48,493 nt of DNA. Source: Thermoleophilaceae bacterium (GTDB lineage: Bacteria > Actinomycetota > Thermoleophilia > Solirubrobacterales > Thermoleophilaceae). How positions within the stretch are numbered: the stretch's first letter is position 1; every line of letters begins with the position of its first letter. A program made the translations under genes and the position numbers. Below the pieces are notes generated by a model that was given only the letters and a program-made list of their open reading frames with translations, made no database searches and had not been told where the DNA came from. Location of the stretch: positions 1-48,493 of the forward strand of contig JAICJV010000012.1 of NCBI GenBank assembly GCA_025928265.1. Direction: 5' to 3'. Shown here in pieces: positions 9,078 through 15,640 of this stretch.

Positions 9078-10162
9078 CACGCTCCGAGCGGCAAGCCGTT
9101 GCACTGGAGCGCGCCGGCGGCCGCCTTTGACTTGGCCAGCAGGGGAGCGGGCAGCTTCGCGTACTGGAGCTGGCCGAGCACGTCCTGGCCCTGGCCCAGG
9201 CCGTAGTCGATGAACTTCTTGACACCCTGCGCCGTGGGCTTCGACAGGCCCGCCTTGCAGAGATCCTTGTAGACGATCACGAACGTCTGCGAGGAGATCG
9301 GGTAGGCCTGGGGATTCGGCGAGTTGATGACGTCCACGCCGAGGTCCTTCGGGATCGTGATCCCCTCACCGGCCGCTGTCGTCGACGCCAGCGTCGGCGC
9401 GACGAAGTTGCCGGCCTTGTTCTTGATCGCCGCCGTCGTGAAGTTGTTCTGAAGCGCGTACGCCTCCTCCACGTAGCCGATCGATCCGTCCTGCTGCTTG
9501 ACCGCCCCGGCGACGCCGTCGTTGCCCTTCGCGCCGGTACCGGTCGGCCACTTCACGGTCTTGTCCGCGCCCACCTTGCTCTTCCACTCCGGGCTGTAGG
9601 CGGACAGGAAGCTGGTGAACCCCTTCGTCGTGCCCGACGCGTCAGAGCGGTGGACGACCGTGATGCCGCTGCTCGGGAGATTCACGCCCGGGTTGAGCGC
9701 GGCGATAGCGGCGTCGTTCCACTTGGTGAGCTTCCCGAGGAAGATGTCGGCGACGGTCTTGCCGTCGAGCTTCAGGCCCTTGGGCGTGCCCGAGAGGTTG
9801 TACGCCACCGTGATCGCGCCGAAGGCCATGGGCAGCTGCACGCCCGCGCCCTTCTTCGCCGCCGAGCGATCCTCGGGGGTGAGGGCGGGATCGCTCGCGC
9901 CGAAGTCGGCCGTGGCGGCCTGCCACTGCGCGACGCCCGCGCCGGAGCCGACCGGCTGGTAGTTGACGGTGAGGCCCTGGTCCTTCAGGGCGTTGCCCCA
10001 TTGCTGGTAGATCGGGGCCGCGAAGGTCGAGCCGGCGCCGTTGATCGAGGCGCTTCCGCCGCCGGTTGCGGCGGTCGAGCTGTTGCCGCTGGAACCGCAG
10101 GCGGTCACGCCCAGGGCCAGCGCGGCGACGGCCAGGAGGCCGAGCCAGATACGCAACTTCAA
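9077..10162 (-). CDS. pstS: Phosphate-binding lipoprotein PstS
   Basis: Predicted 361 residues. I place the start at the TTG at 10162-10160 because AAGGAG lies five bases upstream and the N-terminus then becomes a compact lipoprotein signal (KLRIWLG, hydrophobic core, lipobox VTAC with Cys22). Earlier in-frame starts would add ~34 residues without a signal sequence. The mature protein has the PstS hallmarks INGAGSTFAAPIYQQW, a HRSDASGTTKGF phosphate-binding loop and GSIGYVEEAYA. It captures phosphate outside the membrane and hands it to PstCA. It is the first gene of the pst operon, behind the PHO-box region. Confidence 0.94.
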   Translation of the reverse strand: MKLRIWLGLLAVAALALGVTACGSSGNSSTAATGGGSASINGAGSTFAAPIYQQWGNALKDQGLTVNYQPVGSGAGVAQWQAATADFGASDPALTPEDRSAAKKGAGVQLPMAFGAITVAYNLSGTPKGLKLDGKTVADIFLGKLTKWNDAAIAALNPGVNLPSSGITVVHRSDASGTTKGFTSFLSAYSPEWKSKVGADKTVKWPTGTGAKGNDGVAGAVKQQDGSIGYVEEAYALQNNFTTAAIKNKAGNFVAPTLASTTAAGEGITIPKDLGVDVINSPNPQAYPISSQTFVIVYKDLCKAGLSKPTAQGVKKFIDYGLGQGQDVLGQLQYAKLPAPLLAKSKAAAGALQCNGLPLGA

Positions 10163-10167
10163 GGTCT

Positions 10168-10173
10168 CTCCTT
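10168..10173 (-). promoter_or_regulatory. Ribosome binding site that fixes the pstS TTG start
   Basis: Reading the minus strand, AAGGAG is followed by a five-base spacer (AGACC) and TTG. None of the upstream in-frame ATG candidates has a comparable site, so this site decides the start. Confidence 0.7.
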
Positions 10174-10221
10174 GTTCGTTTGGCTGCATGGCCGCGAGGC
10201 TCGCAGCAGCCGGCGCGCATC

Positions 10222-10261
10222 CTGTTACCGGCGTGTGGCGCGGTTGTGAAAACCCTGTGAA
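10222..10261. promoter_or_regulatory. Probable PHO box and divergent promoter region (pstS / response regulator)
   Basis: On the plus strand GTGAA occurs at 10246-10250 and again at 10257-10261, exactly 11 bases apart; on the minus strand this reads TTCAC-N6-TTCAC, the direct-repeat layout of actinobacterial PhoP boxes. Weaker matches continue in the same phase at 10235 (GTGGC) and 10224 (GTTAC). On the minus strand a TAACAG -10-like hexamer (10227-10222) lies about 20 bases beyond the box, toward pstS. On the plus strand TAGACT (10290-10295) ends nine bases before the regulator ATG. Both promoters could therefore be controlled from this one site. Binding is inferred. Confidence 0.6.
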
Positions 10262-10304
10262 CACGCCGCGACGCCGTGCGGGGCTGCCCTAGACTTGCCG
10301 GTGA

Positions 10305-11078
10305 ATGGACCGCCTGCGGCTTGCAGTCATCGACGCGGACTCCGGCTTCGTCCAGGTGTTGACCAAGCGCACGGCGGCCCTCGGCTGGGAGCACCGGACG
10401 CTCGCGTCGCCGGTCGCGCCGGAGCAACTGGTCGCGATGCGGCTCAACTGCCTGGTGATCGACCTCGCTGTGCTCGGGCCGGACGCATGGAGCTACCTCC
10501 AGCGCGTCTGCGAGGAGATCGCGGGGCTCGGCGTGATCGTCGCCACGCCGCGCTCGACGGTCGCGCAGCGCGTGCGCGGGCTGCGCCTCGGCGCCGACGA
10601 CTGGGTCAACAAGCCCTGCCACCCCGAGGAGGTCATCGCGCGCGTGGAGGCCGTCGTGCGACGGCGCCGTCGCGCGGGCGGCGCAGTTGATCGCAGGCCG
10701 ATCATCGCGGGCGAGCTCGAGATCCGACTCGATCAGTTCCAGGCATTCGTGGGCGGGCAGAGCCTCGACCTCACCCGCCGCGAGTTCGAGCTGCTTCACA
10801 TGCTCTCCGACGCGCCCGGCCGGGTGCTAGCGCGCGAAGAGATCTACCAGCGCGTCTGGGGCTACGCGATGGCGCACGGCGACCGCTCGGTCGACGTCTT
10901 CATCCGCAAGCTGCGCCAGAAGCTCGACGCGGCGTCGCCCGGGTGGCGCTACATCCACACGCACTTCGGCATCGGCTACCGCTTCGAGCCGGAGGGTGAG
11001 GCGCTTGAAGATCTGACTGAGACAGAGCCCATCGTGCTCGCGGACGCGGACGAGCTGGCCCACGTTCACGCCCGATGA
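10305..11078 (+). CDS. OmpR/PhoB-family response regulator, probable Pho regulon regulator
   Basis: Predicted 257 residues. The receiver domain (about 1-118) has acidic residues Asp10/Asp12, the phosphoacceptor Asp53 (CLVIDLAVLG), Thr81 and Lys103 (WVNKP). A linker with poly-Arg leads to an OmpR-type winged helix (about 130-228) with LDLTRREFELLHML, VLAREEIYQRVWGY, RSVDVFIRKLRQKL and GIGYRFEP. A ~28-residue acidic tail follows. The ATG lies nine bases after a TAGACT -10-like hexamer with no ribosome binding site, suggesting a leaderless transcript. Divergence from pstS across a PHO-like box and the downstream polyphosphate genes make a PhoB/PhoP role likely, but no cognate kinase gene is adjacent. 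Confidence 0.88.
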   Translation: MDRLRLAVIDADSGFVQVLTKRTAALGWEHRTLASPVAPEQLVAMRLNCLVIDLAVLGPDAWSYLQRVCEEIAGLGVIVATPRSTVAQRVRGLRLGADDWVNKPCHPEEVIARVEAVVRRRRRAGGAVDRRPIIAGELEIRLDQFQAFVGGQSLDLTRREFELLHMLSDAPGRVLAREEIYQRVWGYAMAHGDRSVDVFIRKLRQKLDAASPGWRYIHTHFGIGYRFEPEGEALEDLTETEPIVLADADELAHVHAR

Positions 11079-11503
11079 TCTGGCTGCTCCGGCACGGCGA
11101 CGCCGCGGACGGCTCGCCCGACGCGGAGCGCCCGCTCACCAAGAAGGGGGAGGAACAGGCGCGCACCGCGGGCAAGGCGCTGAAGAAGCTCGGCGTGCAG
11201 ATCGACGCCTGCCTCGCGAGTCCAAAGGTCCGCGCCGCGGACACCGCCAAGCTCGCCTGCGAGGCGCTCGACGTGGACGTCCAGCTCGAGCCGAAGCTGG
11301 CTGGCGGCCCGTTCCACGCCGAGGAGCTGGCGGCCGGCCTGGGCGAGGTGCTCCTCGTGGGCCACGATCCCGACTTCTCCGCCTCGGTGCACGCGATGAC
11401 CGGCGCGCAGGTGCGCATGAAGAAGGGCGGCATCGCCGGCGTGGACACCGGCGAGCTGATCGTGATGCTGCGGCCGTCCGAGCTCAAGGCGATCGCCAGC
11501 TGA
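11075..11503 (+). CDS. SixA-type phosphohistidine phosphatase (histidine phosphatase superfamily)
   Basis: Predicted 142 residues, starting at an ATG that overlaps the regulator stop (ATGA). It has the catalytic RHG motif at residues 6-8 (LLRHGDA), with His7 as nucleophile, the RPLTKKGEEQA segment, SPKVRAADTA and the second histidine in VLLVGHDPDF. Family members remove phosphate from protein phosphohistidines such as HPt domains. Tight coupling to a response regulator and to polyphosphate enzymes suggests a role in phosphate signalling or polyphosphate-related phosphoryl transfer; the substrate is not evident. Confidence 0.88.
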   Translation: MIWLLRHGDAADGSPDAERPLTKKGEEQARTAGKALKKLGVQIDACLASPKVRAADTAKLACEALDVDVQLEPKLAGGPFHAEELAAGLGEVLLVGHDPDFSASVHAMTGAQVRMKKGGIAGVDTGELIVMLRPSELKAIAS

Positions 11504-12375
11504 CCTGCGCCTGCATCGACATCGGCTCGAACACCACGCGCCTGCTCGTGGCGGACTGTCGCGAGGGCGGCGCCATTCGCGAGCTGATGACGCAGCGCGA
11601 GTACACGCGCCTCGGCAAGGCGCTCGGGCGCGATAAGTGCTTCAAGCCCGAGAAGGTCGAGGAGGTGGCCGGGGTCGTGGAGCGCCAGGTGCGACACGCG
11701 CGCGAGCTCGGCGCCGACCGCGTGCGCGTGGTGGCGACCGCGGCGATTCGGCAGGCGGCCAACCGTGACGAGCTGGTGGACGCGATCGAGCGGGCAGCCG
11801 GCGTGCGGCCCGACGTGCTCTCCGACGAGGACGAGGCGCGGCTCGCGTTCGCCGGAGCGACGCGAATGCTCGCGGCGCCACCCGACGGCGCGATCGCGGT
11901 GGTCGACGTGGGCGGCGGATCGACGGAGATCGCCATCGGCACGATCGAGGAGGGCGTCAGCTGGACGCGCTCGTTCCGGATCGGGTCCGGCTTCCTCGCC
12001 GACAGCTACCTGCGCTCGGATCCACCCGCGGCCGCGGAGCTCGATGCGGCGCGCCACCACGCCTCGGGCGTCTTCGAGGGCCTCCGCGCGCCGCCGGTGG
12101 AGCGCGCCGTGGCGTGCGGCGGCAGCGCGGCGTCGCTGCGGCGGATGGCCGGGGCGGAGCTGACCCATGATGCGCTCGAGCGCGCCGTGCGGCTGCTGGC
12201 GAGCGCGCCGCGCGCCGACATCGCCGAGCGCTTCGAGCTCGACCCGGAGCGCGTGCACCTGCTCCCGGCGGGCGTCCTGATCCTCGACGCGGTCTCCACC
12301 GAGCTCGGCGTCCCGCTGAAGATCGGCGGCGGCGGGCTGCGGGAGGGCGTCGTGCTCGAGCTTTCGGTCGAGTGA
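11500..12375 (+). CDS. ppx: Ppx/GppA-family exopolyphosphatase or pppGpp phosphohydrolase
   Basis: Predicted 291 residues if translation starts at the CTG at 11500, which overlaps the sixA stop as CTGA. The essential N-terminal phosphate-binding loop CIDIGSNTTRLLVAD is encoded at about 11512-11556, so the first conventional in-frame start (GTG at 11548) would delete most of it; I found no in-frame ATG, GTG or TTG nearby upstream. Other family motifs are VVATAAIRQAANRDEL, SDEDEARLAFAG and DVGGGSTEIAIG. The length fits the short actinobacterial exopolyphosphatases. It would shorten polyphosphate chains made by Ppk encoded two genes downstream, or hydrolyse pppGpp. Confidence 0.88.
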   Translation: MTCACIDIGSNTTRLLVADCREGGAIRELMTQREYTRLGKALGRDKCFKPEKVEEVAGVVERQVRHARELGADRVRVVATAAIRQAANRDELVDAIERAAGVRPDVLSDEDEARLAFAGATRMLAAPPDGAIAVVDVGGGSTEIAIGTIEEGVSWTRSFRIGSGFLADSYLRSDPPAAAELDAARHHASGVFEGLRAPPVERAVACGGSAASLRRMAGAELTHDALERAVRLLASAPRADIAERFELDPERVHLLPAGVLILDAVSTELGVPLKIGGGGLREGVVLELSVE

Positions 12376-12857
12376 TGGCGAAGGCACGCGAGATCCCCGG
12401 TCTGACCGGCGCGCTCAGCTTCCGCGCGGCCGGGGCGGCGACCGTCGAGACGCGCGCGACCGAGCTGTTCGAGCATTCGGAGAACGTGCTCGACACGGGC
12501 GACATCGAGCGCGTGCACGACATGCGCGTGGCCACGCGGCGGCTGCGCGCGGCCATGGAGATCTTCGAGCCGTGCTTCCCGAAGAAGGAGTTCACGCGCG
12601 CGCTCCGCGACGTCAAGCGGCTGGCCGACACCCTCGGCGCGCGGCGCGATCCCGACGTGCACATCGCCGAGCTCGAGCGCGTGGCGGCCGCGCTCACCCG
12701 TGAGGACGCGGCGGGCATCCGCAGCCTGGAGGACGAGCTGCGCGCCGAGCAGGCGGCGGGCAACGAGGCGCTGCGCGAGATGCTGCGCGAGGTCGAGGAG
12801 AGCGGCCTGCGCGGGCGGCTCGAGGCGCTGGTGGCGGCGGCGAGGCCGGGCCCGTGA
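12375..12857 (+). CDS. CHAD-domain protein, N-terminal-half type
   Basis: Predicted 160 residues from the ATG at 12375 (TGATG overlap with ppx; a GTG sits one codon earlier). It contains the CHAD signature VHDMRVATRRLRAAMEIF with the conserved His and Arg residues, then LADTLGARRDPDVHI. CHAD proteins are histidine-rich helical bundles that bind polyphosphate and localise to polyphosphate granules. This ORF holds only the first of the two internal CHAD repeats; the second is in the next, overlapping gene. Its position between ppx and ppk supports a polyphosphate role. Confidence 0.8.
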   Translation: MAKAREIPGLTGALSFRAAGAATVETRATELFEHSENVLDTGDIERVHDMRVATRRLRAAMEIFEPCFPKKEFTRALRDVKRLADTLGARRDPDVHIAELERVAAALTREDAAGIRSLEDELRAEQAAGNEALREMLREVEESGLRGRLEALVAAARPGP

Positions 12858-13429
12858 AGGCCCGCAAGGTCAAGGGGCTGAAGCTCGACGGGCCGCTCGC
12901 CGAGAACGCGCTGCGCATCATCGACGTCCGCCTCGCCGAGCTGCACTCGTTCGCCGGCGCCGCGCGTGATCCGCGCAGAACGAAGGAGCTGCACGACATG
13001 CGCATCGCCGCGAAGCGGTTGCGCTACGTGCTCGAGGCGACAGCGCCTGCGCTCGGGCCCGCCGCGGTGCAGGGCGCGAAGGACGCGAAGAAGCTCCAGG
13101 ACGTGCTCGGCGAGATCCACGACTGTGACGAGTTCGCACCGCGCGTGGAGGCCCACATCGCGAAGCTGCGTGCGGAGGATGCGAGCGTCGTGCGTGCCGC
13201 GGCCGGGCCGCGCAGCAAGGACCTCGATCCGGGCGCCGCTCGCGACGCTCCCAACCGGCTGCGCTACCGCGGTCTCGAGACGCTGCGCACGTTCATCGTG
13301 GCACGCCGCGACGTGCTCCACTCCGCATTCCTGCGCGAGTGGGAGCGCGTCGAGGCCGACGGGCTGGGAGCTGGGCTGTTGGAGCGTCTTCGGGGGACTA
13401 CGATCGAAGAGCGAGACGGAAATGACTGA
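12854..13429 (+). CDS. CHAD-domain protein, C-terminal-half type
   Basis: Predicted 191 residues, GTG start overlapping the previous stop (GTGA). It has the second-repeat CHAD motif LHDMRIAAKRLRYVLE and the typical KKLQDVLGEIHDCDEF segment, plus a further helical tail. Together with the 160-residue protein before it, it makes up what is usually one CHAD protein of about 300 residues. The two may associate or act separately. The gene overlaps the ppk start by eight bases. Confidence 0.8.
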   Translation: MKARKVKGLKLDGPLAENALRIIDVRLAELHSFAGAARDPRRTKELHDMRIAAKRLRYVLEATAPALGPAAVQGAKDAKKLQDVLGEIHDCDEFAPRVEAHIAKLRAEDASVVRAAAGPRSKDLDPGAARDAPNRLRYRGLETLRTFIVARRDVLHSAFLREWERVEADGLGAGLLERLRGTTIEERDGND

Positions 13430-15575
13430 CGTGGCACGCGAGATCACGCAGGACGAGGCGCGGGAAGGTGCGCCGCCGCTGCCGCTCGACTCGACCGACC
13501 TCTACTTCAACCGCGAGCTCTCCTGGCTCGACTTCAACGACCGCGTCCTCCAGCTCACCGAGCACGAGCGCATGCGCCTGCTCGAGCGCGTCAAGTTCCT
13601 CTCGATCTACACGACCAACCTGGACGAGTTCTTCATGGTGCGCGTCGCGGGCCACCACGACCAGGTCGATGCGGGAATCGAGGGACGTGGCCCCGACGGG
13701 CTCACGGCGCAGCAGACGATCGACTGCATCTCCGAACGCGTCCGCGAGCTCGACCGGCACCATGCGCATCAGTGGGAGCAGGTGGTGCGCCCGGCACTCG
13801 CGGAGGAAGGGATCCGCGTCGTGACCTGCGAGCACTGCGACGAGGCGGAGCTGCGTGCGGCCGATCGCCACTTCCACGACCAGATCTTCCCCGCGCTCAC
13901 ACCGCTCGCGGTCGGCCCCGGCCGGCCGTTCCCCTACATCTCGAACCTGTCGCTCAGCCTGGCCGTCTGGGTCCGCGATCCGGAGACCGATGTCGAGACG
14001 TTCGCGCGTGTGAAGGTGCCAAAGGAGGTGCTGCCGCGCTTCGTCGAGATCGGCAAGGGCACCTTCGTCCCGCTCGAGTCGATCATCGCGCGCAACCTCG
14101 ACGAGCTGTTCCCCGGCATGGAGGTCGTGACGCACGACTTCTTCCGCGTCACGCGCGACGCCGACTTCACGGTGTCCGACGAGGCCGACGATCTCCTGCA
14201 GGCGGTCGAGTACGAGCTCCGGCGGCGCCGCTTCGGCGAGGTCGTGCGCCTGGAGGTCGGATCCGGGATGGACGAGCGGCTGCGCTCGCGGCTGATCGAC
14301 TGGCTCGGCGTGGAGGAGCGGCAGGTCTATGACGTCGAGGGCATGCTCGACCTGGGCGACCTGATGGAGCTCTACGGGGTCGACGGCCACAACGACCTGC
14401 GCGAGCCCGCCTGGTCGCCGATCACGCAGGAGGCATTCCACGCGGAGGAGGGCGAGCAGGCGGACGTCTTCGGCTCGATGCGCCAGCAGGACCTGCTCGT
14501 GCACCAGCCCTACGACTCGTTCGTGACGAGCGTCGAGCGTTTCGTGCAGCAGGCGGTGCAGGACCCCGACGTACTCGCCATCAAGCTCACCGTGTACCGC
14601 ACCTCGGACGACTCGAACCTTATGCCGGCGCTGATCGAGGCCGCTGAGCGCGGCAAGCAGGTCGTGTGCCTGGTCGAGCTGAAGGCGCGCTTCGACGAGC
14701 GGCGCAACATCTCGTGGGCGCGCGTGCTCGAGGAGTCCGGCGCGCACGTGGTGCACGGGCTGCCCGGCCTGAAGACGCACGCGAAGGCGCTCGTGGTCAT
14801 CCGCCGCGAGGGCGACGGCGTGCGGCACTACGCCCACATCGGCACGGGCAACTACAACGCCAAGACCGCGCGCCTGTACGAGGACTTCGGCCTGTTCACC
14901 ACCGACTCGGACATCACCGCCGACGTGGCCGAGATCTTCAACACGCTCACCGGGTTCTCGCGCCCGCGCCACTACCGGAAGGTGCTCGTCGCGCCTGCGC
15001 ACCTGCGCGACGGGCTGCTGCGCGAGATCGCCGCCACGGTCGAGGCACATCGCGACGGCAAGGACGCGCGCATCGCGATGAAGATGAACTCGCTGGTGGA
15101 CCAGCGCTGCATCGAGGCGCTCTACGAGGCCTCGCGCGCGGGCGTGCGGATCGACCTGAACGTGCGCGGCATCTGCTGCCTGCGCCCGGGCGTGGAGGGC
15201 GTGAGCGAGAACATCCGCGTGGTCTCCGTCGTCGGCCAGTTCCTCGAGCACTCGCGGATCTACTCGTTCCACCGCGGCGACGAGAAGCGCTACTGGCTCG
15301 GCTCCGCCGACCTCATGCCGCGCAACCTCGACAACCGCGTCGAGCTGCTCGCGCCGGTGGAGTCGCCGCCGCTCCAGCGTGAGCTCGAGGACACGCTGGA
15401 GCGCTGCTTCGCCGACGACACGTTCGCGTGGGAGCTCCGGGAGGACGGAACGTGGCGGCGTCGCGACGGCGGTGAGCGATCGGTGCACGCCGAGTTGCGC
15501 GAGCGCGCGCTCGAGCGAGCCGCGCCCGCGCTCACGGAACGGTCGCCGGAGAGCCCGGCAGCCGTCCCGAGCTAG
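13422..15575 (+). CDS. ppk1: Polyphosphate kinase 1
   Basis: Predicted 717 residues from the ATG at 13422; the frame is open upstream to 12966, but that part overlaps the CHAD gene. It starts with the typical LYFNRELSWLDFNDRV and NLDEFFMVRVAG. The two active-site histidines are His453 (KTHAKALVV) and His472 (HIGTGNYN), 19 residues apart as in E. coli PPK1 (435/454). RFDERRNISWARVLEESG and the C-terminal RIYSFHRGDEKRYWLGSADLMPRNLD are also family blocks. It makes polyphosphate from ATP reversibly. The upstream Ppx, CHAD pair and SixA form one overlapping operon with it. Confidence 0.96.
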   Translation: MTDVAREITQDEAREGAPPLPLDSTDLYFNRELSWLDFNDRVLQLTEHERMRLLERVKFLSIYTTNLDEFFMVRVAGHHDQVDAGIEGRGPDGLTAQQTIDCISERVRELDRHHAHQWEQVVRPALAEEGIRVVTCEHCDEAELRAADRHFHDQIFPALTPLAVGPGRPFPYISNLSLSLAVWVRDPETDVETFARVKVPKEVLPRFVEIGKGTFVPLESIIARNLDELFPGMEVVTHDFFRVTRDADFTVSDEADDLLQAVEYELRRRRFGEVVRLEVGSGMDERLRSRLIDWLGVEERQVYDVEGMLDLGDLMELYGVDGHNDLREPAWSPITQEAFHAEEGEQADVFGSMRQQDLLVHQPYDSFVTSVERFVQQAVQDPDVLAIKLTVYRTSDDSNLMPALIEAAERGKQVVCLVELKARFDERRNISWARVLEESGAHVVHGLPGLKTHAKALVVIRREGDGVRHYAHIGTGNYNAKTARLYEDFGLFTTDSDITADVAEIFNTLTGFSRPRHYRKVLVAPAHLRDGLLREIAATVEAHRDGKDARIAMKMNSLVDQRCIEALYEASRAGVRIDLNVRGICCLRPGVEGVSENIRVVSVVGQFLEHSRIYSFHRGDEKRYWLGSADLMPRNLDNRVELLAPVESPPLQRELEDTLERCFADDTFAWELREDGTWRRRDGGERSVHAELRERALERAAPALTERSPESPAAVPS

Positions 15576-15640
15576 AGACCCGTCAGATAGACGGATTGGC
15601 TGTCATATCCACGCGCGCGGGTGCCGATAACAACCTGCCG

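Noticed and set aside
12966-13421. 5' extension of the polyphosphate kinase frame
   Set aside because: It overlaps the CHAD gene, and the known Ppk N-terminus begins shortly after the ATG at 13422.
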